Below the pieces are notes generated by a model that was given only the letters and a program-made list of their open reading frames with translations, did not search any database and was not told where the DNA came from. Of a stretch of 64,000 nt of DNA, positions 8,279 through 16,910 are shown in pieces; position 1 is the stretch's first letter; each line of letters opens with the position of its first letter. Made by a program: the position numbers and the translations under genes. The stretch spans positions 434,001 to 498,000 of the forward strand of contig JACHLF010000001.1 of the NCBI GenBank assembly GCA_014204435.1, in the 5' to 3' direction. Source of the DNA: Mycobacteroides chelonae. GTDB taxonomy: Bacteria; Actinomycetota; Actinomycetes; Mycobacteriales; Mycobacteriaceae.

Positions 8279-9810
8279 GGCAGGTTCAATCCCCGCACGG
8301 CGCTGTACACGCCACACACCCAGACGGCGATCGGAACGATCAGAGACAGCGCGATGTATTCGATGATCTCTACCGTGCGGCGGGCGACGGGTGAGTACCT
8401 GCGCGCCGAGACCAAGAAGCCCAGCGCGATGGCCGAACCGGCCGCGATCGCCGCCAGCACGGTGGTGTAGACCGCGGCCGCCGGGTACGCAACCGCGATG
8501 AAGGCGAATCCCGCGGCGGGAATGGCTATGCCGCCCAGGTTGATGGCCACCGTCTGCGCGAGATCGGCGTGCGAGCGGGCGCGCAGCATCATCGCCAGCG
8601 CGATCAATCCGGCGAGCAGCACACCGCTGAACCGGTGCGCCCCGGTGGGGTGATGCTCACCCGCGCCGGGGAAGGTCAACGCCGCCAACATGGCGCCCAC
8701 CGCGGTGACGGCGGACGTTCCACACACCAACCCGGTCAGCACGGCGTGCGCCCGCAGCGCCTTCTCGCGAAGGTCCGGCAGCGGCGGCAGCGCCGTGGCG
8801 TCCTCGACGTCATCGCCCTCGGTGTCGAGTCCATCCAGGCCCTCGATGGCTTCGATGGGCGCCGTGGAATGTTCGGGACGAGAGGGAGCGCCCTGCGTGG
8901 GTACCGGGGGAAGGGGCAGCCGGGCGAGGACCATCGCCACCCGGGGTGAAAGTGCCACCGAGCAGATTCCTACCGCGCCCAGCACGGCTCCCAAGCTGTA
9001 AATTGGCGGCTCGAACAGCACGTACCCGAGCGCGGCTGCGAACCCGAGAAACGACGCCGAGGCGACCGCGACCAGGGACATCGTTCCGGTACCGGTGGCA
9101 CGCATGGCCAGGATGGACACCACCATCGCCACCATGAGCGCCAACATGGCGTGTGGGGCGCCGTACTTGCCGGGTACGAAGAGCGCGCCCGCCACCGCCG
9201 AAAAGCCGACGGCGCAATGACTCAGCATCACCGAGGCCAGGGGATCGTCGTAAGCCCTGTTCGCGAAGACCGCCGCGGTGATCGCCACCAGGGCGATCGC
9301 CACCGCGATGATGGGAAGCAGCAGGCCGGGATTCGTGGCGCCGGCACGTAGCAGCGCCGTCGCGCCGAGCAGGGCAGCCAGCCCGCAGACCGCGGCGCCG
9401 AGTATCCGGGCGGCGTTTCGGCTCCAAGGATGAGCAGACACGGTGCGGAATGTCGACACCGCGAGGAAGACATCGTCGAACAGCGGATCGGGTGCGGCGA
9501 CATCGGACCGGGTGAGAATCAGTTGATCGCCATCGCGGACTTCCAACTCTCCCAGGGTGCTAGACATCTGCAGCGGTGGCTGACCGGGCCGGGACAAACG
9601 CCAATGCGTTTCCACAGCATCCTCCGGGCTGGTCAGCTCGGGGACACCGACGTGCTGGTTGATGATGTCGACGATCGAGCCGACCAAGAGGGCCAGCGGG
9701 ACACTCGTCGGCAGCGCCAGGTCGACCTGGGTGCGCTCAGCCTGAATGGAAACGCGGCACAGTTCGAGTACCGCCGAACGTTGCTCGGCGCCCGACTGCG
9801 CATGTGTCAT
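8275..9810 (-). CDS. eccD4: ESX-4 secretion protein EccD4
   Basis: 511 aa. The ubiquitin-like cytosolic N-terminal domain (about 1-95, VELAL-type beta grasp) is followed by about eleven membrane helices, the EccD architecture that forms the bulk of the ESX pore. A hydrophilic cytosolic loop of about 60 residues with Glu/Asp (about 300-360) interrupts the helices. It is translationally coupled to mycP4 by a four-base overlap and divergent from eccC4. Confidence 0.92.
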   Translation of the reverse strand: MTHAQSGAEQRSAVLELCRVSIQAERTQVDLALPTSVPLALLVGSIVDIINQHVGVPELTSPEDAVETHWRLSRPGQPPLQMSSTLGELEVRDGDQLILTRSDVAAPDPLFDDVFLAVSTFRTVSAHPWSRNAARILGAAVCGLAALLGATALLRAGATNPGLLLPIIAVAIALVAITAAVFANRAYDDPLASVMLSHCAVGFSAVAGALFVPGKYGAPHAMLALMVAMVVSILAMRATGTGTMSLVAVASASFLGFAAALGYVLFEPPIYSLGAVLGAVGICSVALSPRVAMVLARLPLPPVPTQGAPSRPEHSTAPIEAIEGLDGLDTEGDDVEDATALPPLPDLREKALRAHAVLTGLVCGTSAVTAVGAMLAALTFPGAGEHHPTGAHRFSGVLLAGLIALAMMLRARSHADLAQTVAINLGGIAIPAAGFAFIAVAYPAAAVYTTVLAAIAAGSAIALGFLVSARRYSPVARRTVEIIEYIALSLIVPIAVWVCGVYSAVRGLNLP

Positions 9811-9967
9811 GCTGTGCCCCCTAGCTGGCCCCGGCCTGGCCCCTGCGTCATTGATCTTTGCGCCTGCACACTAGCCGAACGCGGCGAAGCGCCGCCAGCG
9901 GTTCGCCGCATCCGGATGCTCGCCGGCCCCGCTACCAGCGACTACGGCGATCCTGTGAGCGAATTCG

Positions 9968-9997
9968 TTGCGGCACCGGATATGACGGCCCTATTCT
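9968..9997 (+). promoter_or_regulatory. possible SigA-type promoter for eccC4
   Basis: TTGCGG (9968) and TATTCT (9992) are separated by 18 bases. A short hairpin CCCGCC-gtg-GGCGGG follows at 10002-10016. They lie in the 280-bp gap between eccD4 and eccC4, which holds no other gene I can see. Assigned by eye. Confidence 0.35.
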
Positions 9998-10090
9998 GTA
10001 GCCCGCCGTGGGCGGGGCGGTAGCGTGGGGCAAGCAAATTGCCACAAGATGTGACGCGGGGGAAACCGGAGGGCCAGGGGTGAGCGCCGA

Positions 10091-13000
10091 GTGAACACCA
10101 CAATCTTTATTCGTCGGCCCCGGCTTGCGGTCCCACGTGTGCCGGGTGGCGAGGTCAATGTGCAGCCACCGCCGGAGATTCCGCGGCCAGTGCCTTCGCC
10201 GATCATCGCCAAGATCATGCCGCTGGTGATGGTCGTGGCAATGGTGGGCATGATCGCCTTCTTCGTCACCTCGGGAAGTTTCGGTGGCGGCGCAGGCGGC
10301 GGGATGATGCGCAACCCGATGTTCATGTTGTTCCCCATCATGATGATGGTCTCGATGGTCAGCATGGTGTCCAACAGCGGCGGCAAGGGCGCCAAGACCA
10401 GCGAAATCAACGAGGACCGCAAGGATTACCTGCGGTATCTCGAAGTGGTGCGCAAGAACGTCACCGATACCGGCGGTGCGCAACGCAAGGCACTGTTGTG
10501 GAACAACCCGGACCCGTCCGCGCTGTGGACGTTGGCTGGCGGCCGCCGGATGTGGGAGCGGCGCCCCGGCGACAGCGACTACTGCCATGTGCGCGTCGGA
10601 GTTGGCGATCAGCGGTTGGCTGCCCAGCTGGTGGCGCCGGAGATCGGGCCCGTCGAGGAACTCGAGCCGGTGGCATCCGTCGCACTGCGGCGATTCGTGC
10701 GGACGCACTCGCTGGTGCCGGAGCTGCCGATCGCCTTGAACCTGAGAGGTTTTGCCGCCGTCACCATCGACGGCTCGCCCGAGGTGGCGCGAGGGATGTT
10801 GCGCGCCATGATCTGCCAGCTGGCGATGTTCCACGGCCCGGACCAGTTTCTGGTCGCGGCAGTGGTGAACCGACACGCGGCACCGCACTGGGATTGGCTC
10901 AAATGGCTTCCGCACGCTCAGCATCCGAGCGCATTCGACGGTGTCGGCTCGTCTCGACTGGTCTACCACTCACTCGGTGAGGTCGAGGAATCGCTGGCAT
11001 CACTGATCACCGAGCGCGAGCGATTCTCGCGCACCGCTCAGCCCTCACCCGATCGGCCGCAGATTCTCATCATCGTGGACAGCGGAACCCTGATCGGTTC
11101 CGAACGCCTCATCGTCGACCACGGCATCGACTCGGTGACCCTCGTCGAGATCGGCACCAGGGTGGATCCGCTGGCCGCCCGTCGGGGTATGCAACTGGAG
11201 CTGACCGAACGTGGCCTGGGGGCCAAGGGCAATGTCGGGTCCGAGGTTTTTGCGCACCCCGACCATCTGACCATCACCGAGGCCATGGCCTGTGCGCGCC
11301 GGCTCGCGCCCTACCGGGTACTCACTGGCAGCGGCGACGAGGTCCAGATCCAGACCGAGGTCAGCACGCGGTGGTCTGACATTGTGGGGATCGGTGATCC
11401 CGGGCTGCTCAACCCGGAAGTCGTGTGGCGCAATCGGGTTGGTCGCGACAGGCTACGTGTTCCGATCGGTATCGCCGTGGACGGCACTCCGATGGAGCTG
11501 GACATCAAGGAAGCGGCCGAGAATGGCATGGGTCCGCACGGGCTCTGCATCGGTGCGACCGGTTCGGGTAAGTCGGAGTTCCTGCGCACCCTGACGCTCG
11601 GCATGATCGCGACCCACTCTCCGGATGCGCTCAACCTGGTGCTGGTCGACTTCAAGGGTGGTGCCACGTTCCTGGGCCTGGACCGGGCGCAGCATGTCGC
11701 GGCCATCATCACCAACCTTGCCGAAGAGGCAAACCTGGTGTCCCGTATGAAAGACGCCCTCGCCGGTGAGATGAATCGGCGCCAGGAGCTGCTACGCGCC
11801 GCGGGCAACTTCGCGAATGTCACCGAGTACGAGCGTGCCCGCGCCGCAGGTGCGTCTCTCGCCCCGTTGCCCGCACTGTTCATCATCGTCGACGAGTTCT
11901 CCGAACTGCTGAGCCAGCACCCGGATTTCGCGGAGCTGTTCGTGGCGATCGGCCGCCTGGGACGGTCGCTCCACGTCCATCTGCTGCTTGCTTCGCAGCG
12001 TCTGGACGAGGGTCGTCTGCGCGGGTTGGAATCGCATCTTTCCTACCGGCTGTGCTTGAAGACTTTCTCTGCCAACGAATCCCGTGCGGCCATCGGTGTA
12101 CCCGATGCCTATCACCTGCCCAACACCCCAGGATCCTGCTATCTCAAGGACGACTCGGGAGAGTTGACCCGGTTCCAAACCTCTTATGTGTCGGGCGCGT
12201 ATGTGCCGTACGGGCCGGCGCGTCGAGCTGTCTCTTCCAGCGGGTCGGGTGCCGCTCCGCGTCTCTTCACCGCCGCGCCGGTGGCACTGCAGATGCGGCC
12301 CACGGAAGTGGTCGAAGACGATTCACCGGCCACGACCGAGGCGACCGGTAAATCGGTCATCGACACAATTCTCGACCGTGTTGAGGGACACGGTAATCCC
12401 GCACATGAGGTGTGGCTGCCGCCGCTGGACGACTCGCCCACTCTCGGTGATCTGATTCCCCGTCACGGCCGCGCCGGCTTCGATGCTGTTGGCAGCCTGA
12501 CCGTTCCGATCGGGATCGTGGACCGGCCGTACGAGCAGCGGCGCGACCCGTACATCGTCGATCTTTCCGCTGCCGCGGGCAACGTCGCCATCGTGGGAGC
12601 GCCCCAGTCGGGTAAGTCGATGGCGGTTCGTACGTTGGTGACGTCGCTTGCGGTGACGCATAGTCCGGCGCAGGTGCAGTTCTACTGCCTGGACTTCGGT
12701 GGTGGAACGCTGACCTCGCTGTCGCAACTACCGCACGTCGGTTCGGTGGCCAGCCGGTTGGAATCGGACCTCATCCGGCGCACCTTCGCCGAGATGCTGA
12801 CGATCGTCAGGTCTCGCGAGAATGCCTTCCGCGCCTACGGCATCGACTCGATGGCTGAGTACCGGCGGCGCAAGGGTGCCGGTGACCCTCAGCTCGCGAG
12901 CGACCCGTTCGGTGACGTGTTCTTCATCATCGACGGATGGTCCACCGTGCGTCAGGAGTTCGAGGCTTTGGAGCCACAGGTCACCGCGCTCGCAGCCCAG

Positions 13001-14074
13001 GGCCTCGGCTTCGGCGTGCACACGGTGGTGACGGCCTCACGCTGGGCTGAGATCCGGCCCGCGCTAAAGGACCAGATCGGCACGCGTGTCGAGCTTCGCC
13101 TCGGTGATCCGCTGGACTCGGACTTCGATCGCAAGCTGGCGCAACTTGTTCCGGATGGCAGGCCCGGCCGCGGTATCACCCGCGATCGTCGGCACATGCT
13201 CATCGGTCTGCCACGTGTCGACAGCGTGTCGTCCAATCAGGACCTGGGTGAAGCGATCGGTGCGGCCGCGGCGAGCATGCGGCAGCGCAGCTCGGCGGAA
13301 GCGCCGCAGGTGCGCATGCTGCCGCACAAGATCGACTACGCCGCGTTGGTTCCGCAAGCACCGCAAAACGATCAACCGAACCTGCGCATCCTCGTCGGCA
13401 TCAACGAGACCGAGTTGGCACCGACGTATCTGGAGTTCGGCGAGCAGCCGCACATGATGATCTTCGGCGACAGCGAGTGCGGCAAGACCGGCCTGTTGCG
13501 TACCATGTGCCGCGAGATCGTCCGCACCACCACACCGCAGCAGGTGCAGCTGTTCATCGTGGACTATCGCCGCACCTTGCTCGGTGTCGTCGAGACCGAG
13601 CATCTGGGCAAGTACGCGATGTCGAGCAACACGCTGGTGGACGAGGTACCGGCACTGATCGAGCTGCTCAAGTCGCGGATGCCCGGACCCAACGTTACGC
13701 AACAAGAACTGCGTGACCGCTCTTGGTGGTCGGGCCCCGAGATCTACATATTGGTCGACGACTACGACTTGGTGGCGCTGGCGAGCGGAAACCCGCTACT
13801 GCCGCTGGCCGAGTACCTGCCGCACTCGAAGGACATCGGCCTGCATGTCGTCATCGCCCGCCGCACCAGCGGTGCTTCGCGTGCCATGTTCGAGCCGGTG
13901 ATGGCCCGAATGAAGGACCTCTCCTGCATCGGTTTGCAGATGAGCGGTAATAAGGATGAAGGTGTCCTGCTCGGTACGGTTCGGCCGAGCGAGCAGCCGC
14001 CGGGCCGCGGCACCCTGGTCATGCGCTCGGGCGGCCAACAACTGATCCAGGTGGCGTGGAGCGATTCACAGTGA
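10091..14074 (+). CDS. eccC4: ESX-4 secretion ATPase EccC4
   Basis: 1327 aa. The N-terminus holds two membrane helices (about 38-90), a DUF domain, and then three FtsK/SpoIIIE ATPase modules. Walker A loops are GATGSGKS (about residue 488), GAPQSGKS (about 836) and GDSECGKT (about 1125). Walker B of module 1 is LFIIVDEF with the catalytic Glu; modules 2 and 3 have FFIIDGW and YILVDDY, lacking the canonical DE, as is usual for the regulatory modules. The start is a GTG. EccC powers and gates ESX secretion and binds substrate C-termini. Here it is a single chain, not split EccCa/EccCb. Confidence 0.95.
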   Translation: MNTTIFIRRPRLAVPRVPGGEVNVQPPPEIPRPVPSPIIAKIMPLVMVVAMVGMIAFFVTSGSFGGGAGGGMMRNPMFMLFPIMMMVSMVSMVSNSGGKGAKTSEINEDRKDYLRYLEVVRKNVTDTGGAQRKALLWNNPDPSALWTLAGGRRMWERRPGDSDYCHVRVGVGDQRLAAQLVAPEIGPVEELEPVASVALRRFVRTHSLVPELPIALNLRGFAAVTIDGSPEVARGMLRAMICQLAMFHGPDQFLVAAVVNRHAAPHWDWLKWLPHAQHPSAFDGVGSSRLVYHSLGEVEESLASLITERERFSRTAQPSPDRPQILIIVDSGTLIGSERLIVDHGIDSVTLVEIGTRVDPLAARRGMQLELTERGLGAKGNVGSEVFAHPDHLTITEAMACARRLAPYRVLTGSGDEVQIQTEVSTRWSDIVGIGDPGLLNPEVVWRNRVGRDRLRVPIGIAVDGTPMELDIKEAAENGMGPHGLCIGATGSGKSEFLRTLTLGMIATHSPDALNLVLVDFKGGATFLGLDRAQHVAAIITNLAEEANLVSRMKDALAGEMNRRQELLRAAGNFANVTEYERARAAGASLAPLPALFIIVDEFSELLSQHPDFAELFVAIGRLGRSLHVHLLLASQRLDEGRLRGLESHLSYRLCLKTFSANESRAAIGVPDAYHLPNTPGSCYLKDDSGELTRFQTSYVSGAYVPYGPARRAVSSSGSGAAPRLFTAAPVALQMRPTEVVEDDSPATTEATGKSVIDTILDRVEGHGNPAHEVWLPPLDDSPTLGDLIPRHGRAGFDAVGSLTVPIGIVDRPYEQRRDPYIVDLSAAAGNVAIVGAPQSGKSMAVRTLVTSLAVTHSPAQVQFYCLDFGGGTLTSLSQLPHVGSVASRLESDLIRRTFAEMLTIVRSRENAFRAYGIDSMAEYRRRKGAGDPQLASDPFGDVFFIIDGWSTVRQEFEALEPQVTALAAQGLGFGVHTVVTASRWAEIRPALKDQIGTRVELRLGDPLDSDFDRKLAQLVPDGRPGRGITRDRRHMLIGLPRVDSVSSNQDLGEAIGAAAASMRQRSSAEAPQVRMLPHKIDYAALVPQAPQNDQPNLRILVGINETELAPTYLEFGEQPHMMIFGDSECGKTGLLRTMCREIVRTTTPQQVQLFIVDYRRTLLGVVETEHLGKYAMSSNTLVDEVPALIELLKSRMPGPNVTQQELRDRSWWSGPEIYILVDDYDLVALASGNPLLPLAEYLPHSKDIGLHVVIARRTSGASRAMFEPVMARMKDLSCIGLQMSGNKDEGVLLGTVRPSEQPPGRGTLVMRSGGQQLIQVAWSDSQ

Positions 14075-15447
14075 TTCTCCATCGCGACCCGCAGGCGGGG
14101 GCGCGGGTAGCGATCGAAGTGACCGAGACTGCCGTCCGGGCGCGAACCGATGACGGCGTCCGAGGAGCCGGCCGTTCCGATGTGCGGTCGGCGGTCGCCG
14201 CACTCGACGACGAGATGGCTCTGCTGCCCGGTCGTGTGGTTCCGTCCCGCGCACTGTGGGCGGCGTTGTTCGAGTCATTGCTCACCGACCGGAATGCGCC
14301 CGTCCGCCTCGATTCCATGGTGCTGATCCACCCCACGACGTGGAGTCCCGGGCGCCGCACCTTGTTGTCGAGTGCCGCGCGGATGATGGCGGCGACGTTG
14401 ACGGTCCGGTCACGTGCCTGTGCGCTCGCTGAGCGCGGCGTGCGCGCCGATCTGTCCGGCCGCTCAATTGTCGTGGTCGAGGTGGCACCGGACGAGGTCG
14501 CCATCATCGTCGTCGGACACGGGTCCGATGGTGTGCCGGCCGCTACGGTTCGTCATCTCGAAGATCGGTCTTGGGAGACCAAGAGCGTGTGCGAAGTCGC
14601 GCGCGCCGTGGGACGTGCCGTCGAGCAAGTGGTCCGCAACGAACCTACCGGCGTAGCCTCGATCCTCGTCGACTCGGCCGACACCGCGATGGGCGAGGCG
14701 ATCGTGGACGCGATCGACCGGATCGGCCTGACTCCGGGGGTTTCGCAGGTTGCCGAGGATTCGGTGTTCCGCGACATCGGCCAGGTTCCCCGTGTCTCCG
14801 CATTCATCGACGAGGCCGCCGAGGAACCCGCCGCCCCGAAGGTGTCGGAGTGGACACCGGCGAGGCCTGCCAGATCTGCCCCGCGGTTTCCCCGGTGGTG
14901 GCCGGCCGCCGCGATCGGACTGGCCGCGGCGATCGTGGCTACGGGTATCGTGCTGACGGTGGCGTCCACACGGGAGCGGCCGACACGGACCACTCCCGTG
15001 GTGGCGACCTCGCTGCTGGTGGAGGGGCGTGTGCAGCTCATGGTGCCCGCCGAGTGGGCGGTGCGACGCATACCCGCGGGCGGCGCCGGATCGGCTCGGG
15101 TCGAGGTGATCTCGCCCAAGGACCCCGAGGCCATGGTGCATGTGACGCAGGTGCGGGTGAAGTCGAGCGAGACCCTGGCTGCCACGGCCGATACATTGCG
15201 AGCCGCCATGGAGAAGGAGCCACCGGGGGTGTTCACGGATTTCAAGGCGGACGACACCAAGATGGAGCGGCCGGCGGTCACCTATGCCGAGGTTCGGGAG
15301 GGCCATGACATCGCGTGGACGGTCTTTCTCGACAACGACTTGCGGATAGGCGTTGGCTGCCAATACAAGAATGGTAGCTATCCTGGCGTCAGTCAGGCCT
15401 GCGAACTAGCGATTCGTACCGCTCATGCGGTAAGGTCGGGTAGCTAG
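14056..15447 (+). CDS. type VII secretion-associated protein (Rv3446c-like)
   Basis: 463 aa from the GTG at 14056. A GTG at 14071 overlapping the eccC4 stop is equally possible. Residues 1-250 form a soluble cytosolic domain with a GGS-type, actin/Hsp70-like strand pattern. One membrane helix lies at about 283-302 (WWPAAAIGLAAAIVATGI) and an extracytoplasmic domain follows. Position between eccC4 and esxU matches Rv3446c, an ESX-4 accessory membrane protein of unknown function. It is almost certainly co-transcribed with eccC4. Confidence 0.8.
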   Translation: MERFTVILHRDPQAGARVAIEVTETAVRARTDDGVRGAGRSDVRSAVAALDDEMALLPGRVVPSRALWAALFESLLTDRNAPVRLDSMVLIHPTTWSPGRRTLLSSAARMMAATLTVRSRACALAERGVRADLSGRSIVVVEVAPDEVAIIVVGHGSDGVPAATVRHLEDRSWETKSVCEVARAVGRAVEQVVRNEPTGVASILVDSADTAMGEAIVDAIDRIGLTPGVSQVAEDSVFRDIGQVPRVSAFIDEAAEEPAAPKVSEWTPARPARSAPRFPRWWPAAAIGLAAAIVATGIVLTVASTRERPTRTTPVVATSLLVEGRVQLMVPAEWAVRRIPAGGAGSARVEVISPKDPEAMVHVTQVRVKSSETLAATADTLRAAMEKEPPGVFTDFKADDTKMERPAVTYAEVREGHDIAWTVFLDNDLRIGVGCQYKNGSYPGVSQACELAIRTAHAVRSGS

Positions 15448-15477
15448 AAAGATTGCTGAAAAAACTTTGAAAAAGAT

Positions 15478-15504
15478 GGAACCGATCTGGCGGTCGGGCC
15501 ATCA
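15478..15504 (+). promoter_or_regulatory. SigM-like ECF promoter for esxUT
   Basis: GGAAC (15478-15482), 17 bases, then CATCA (15500-15504). The -35 lies in a run GAAAAAGATGGAACCG that closely resembles the run before the 37687 operon (GAAAAAAGGTGGAACCG). SigM in M. tuberculosis is reported to use GGAAC...CGTC-like promoters and to activate esxT/esxU. The -10 match is imperfect. Confidence 0.5.
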
Positions 15505-15525
15505 TATCTAGTTGTAAGGACAAAA

Positions 15526-15563
15526 CCGGCCAGAAACCGGACGTCACACCCGTGACTGGCCGG
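15526..15563 (+). other. stem-loop in the esxUT leader
   Basis: CCGGCCAG (15526-15533) pairs perfectly with CTGGCCGG (15556-15563). A smaller TCAC...GTGA pair sits inside. The structure ends 25 bases before the esxU GTG and could modulate translation or mRNA stability. Confidence 0.4.
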
Positions 15564-15588
15564 GCCTGGGGACAAGGGAGGACATGAA

Positions 15589-15888
15589 GTGACACTGGAA
15601 CAGGATCTGGGTGCAATCGCTAAGGCCGAGTCGGACATCAACGGCCGACATGATGAGCTTTCAACTCTGGCAACACGGCTTCAGAATGAGTGCGAAAGCG
15701 TGCCGCATTCGGTATGGCAAGGCGGGGCCAGGCAGGCCTTCGATCAGGCGACCATGCGGCTTCATGAAGAGATGCGGAAGACCAACCAGACCCTCGCTGT
15801 GATTGGCGAGGTAATGCAGTCGAACCGTAAGAAGACCGAAGAGGAAGTCGCCAACCAGGAGCAGGCGTACGGCGGCATTGCTCAGTAG
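15589..15888 (+). CDS. esxU: ESAT-6-like WXG100 protein EsxU
   Basis: 99 aa with a helical hairpin pattern and W43-Q-G45 at the turn (HSVWQGGARQAF), the WXG100 hallmark. The C-terminal tail has a Tyr (QAYGGIAQ) but no acidic residue at the YxxxD/E position. EsxU pairs with EsxT as the ESX-4 secreted heterodimer. Start is a GTG preceded by AAGGGAGGACATGAA. A 38-bp gap separates it from esxT, so they are co-transcribed. Confidence 0.92.
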   Translation: MTLEQDLGAIAKAESDINGRHDELSTLATRLQNECESVPHSVWQGGARQAFDQATMRLHEEMRKTNQTLAVIGEVMQSNRKKTEEEVANQEQAYGGIAQ

Positions 15889-15926
15889 CACCAAAGCCAA
15901 ATAGAAAGGTATAGGAGGGAACAGCA

Positions 15927-16214
15927 GTGACCGTAATCACATACAACCACGCTCAGATCGACGCGCTGGTCGATCAGCTGAACAACATCGCCAATCAGTA
16001 CGAGCAGACCCTCGCTGATCTTCAGCATGATGTTGCGCCGTTGGCTAACAATCAGGGTCAGGACGCTGGGGCGTATCAGGAAGTTCAGAAGAAGTGGCAC
16101 CAGCAGGCGGACATCGTCCACCAGATCATGGCTCAGTTGAATGGCGCAGTGCACCAGGGCAACCTTGATGCAGCGCACACTGACCAGAACAATGCAGGAG
16201 CCTGGCACCAGTAG
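15927..16214 (+). CDS. esxT: ESAT-6-like protein EsxT
   Basis: 95 aa, two amphipathic helices. The region where the WXG turn is expected reads PLANNQGQDAGAYQ, so the Trp is replaced; a Trp occurs later in QKKWHQQA, a segment shared with M. tuberculosis EsxT (LKWHQ). It ends AGAWHQ, like the AGAW end of EsxT. A GGAGGGAACAGC ribosome site precedes the GTG. It is the partner of EsxU. Confidence 0.88.
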   Translation: MTVITYNHAQIDALVDQLNNIANQYEQTLADLQHDVAPLANNQGQDAGAYQEVQKKWHQQADIVHQIMAQLNGAVHQGNLDAAHTDQNNAGAWHQ

Positions 16215-16236
16215 CTCATCCTGAGGGGAATAGGCT

Positions 16237-16285
16237 CTGTGGGGCCTTGGTGGAGGAGAGCCACCAAGGCCCCACAGTTTTCTCT
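16237..16285 (+). terminator. strong intrinsic terminator after esxT
   Basis: A perfect 17-bp stem (16237-16253 with 16261-16277), a 7-base loop and then TTTTCTCT. It closes the ESX-4 operon 22 bases after the esxT stop, and marks the boundary of the accessory block. Confidence 0.9.
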
Positions 16286-16577
16286 AAGTGCGGCGCCTGG
16301 TGTCTGAGGACATGTCGTTCATTTGTTGTAGTGCGAAGTTGGGCGTATTTCGGCAGGAGTCTGCCACCTGCAGCGCGCCCGCAGCACACACTTCTGGTAT
16401 GAACTGCGCCCACCGATACTCCGGATGCGCTGACCAGCTCGACAACGTCCCACCCCACACATGCAGAGTGTCATCGGCAGTCACCGCGTTCTCGGCCCAA
16501 GAAACGCTCCGGTGAAGGGAAACTCGACCAAGCACGTGCGCCACTGAAACAGGCGCCAACCCTGGATCCAGGAACAT
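16284..16577 (-). CDS. small protein of unknown function, convergent with esxT
   Basis: 97 aa from an ATG at 16577 preceded by GGAGG five bases away. Codon use looks like real coding sequence for this genome. The protein has Trp-rich stretches (VWGGTLSSWS, YRWAQFIPEV) and three Cys or near-Cys sites; no signal peptide or membrane helix is evident. Its size matches WXG100 proteins, but I do not recognise a family. A longer start at 16616 is possible but has no ribosome site. Confidence 0.5.
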   Translation of the reverse strand: MFLDPGLAPVSVAHVLGRVSLHRSVSWAENAVTADDTLHVWGGTLSSWSAHPEYRWAQFIPEVCAAGALQVADSCRNTPNFALQQMNDMSSDTRRRT

Positions 16578-16910
16578 GCGAACCTCCGAGCCAAAACGGT
16601 CGCGCCCGGCAGGCAACCGGCAGAGTAGGTCGACCGAGGCCGAGGAAGACGCCTTCTATAACGGTTTCAACAACAACCCACTCCGATGATGAACCCCACG
16701 GGGCTATGGTGGAAACACGACCGTTGTTGCCCGACGGTATTGATGTTGGCATTGAGAGATCCCAGCCCGTACAGGGCGATCAGGCCACTTGCACCGTCGC
16801 CGCGATAGACCCAGGTATTCTTTGTGGACTGAGCAAATTCTGTAGGGGACAGTGCGCGCCTGGTCTGGGTGTGGACTGAGGTTTGGTAGTAGTCAGGAGG
16901 GAAGTCCGCC
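16578..16910. other. divergent intergenic region, no gene recognised
   Basis: 333 bp between the small minus-strand gene and the metallopeptidase gene. Short reading frames on both strands lack ribosome sites and convincing codon use. It must hold promoters for the flanking genes, but I found no well-spaced -35/-10 pair. Confidence 0.5.
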
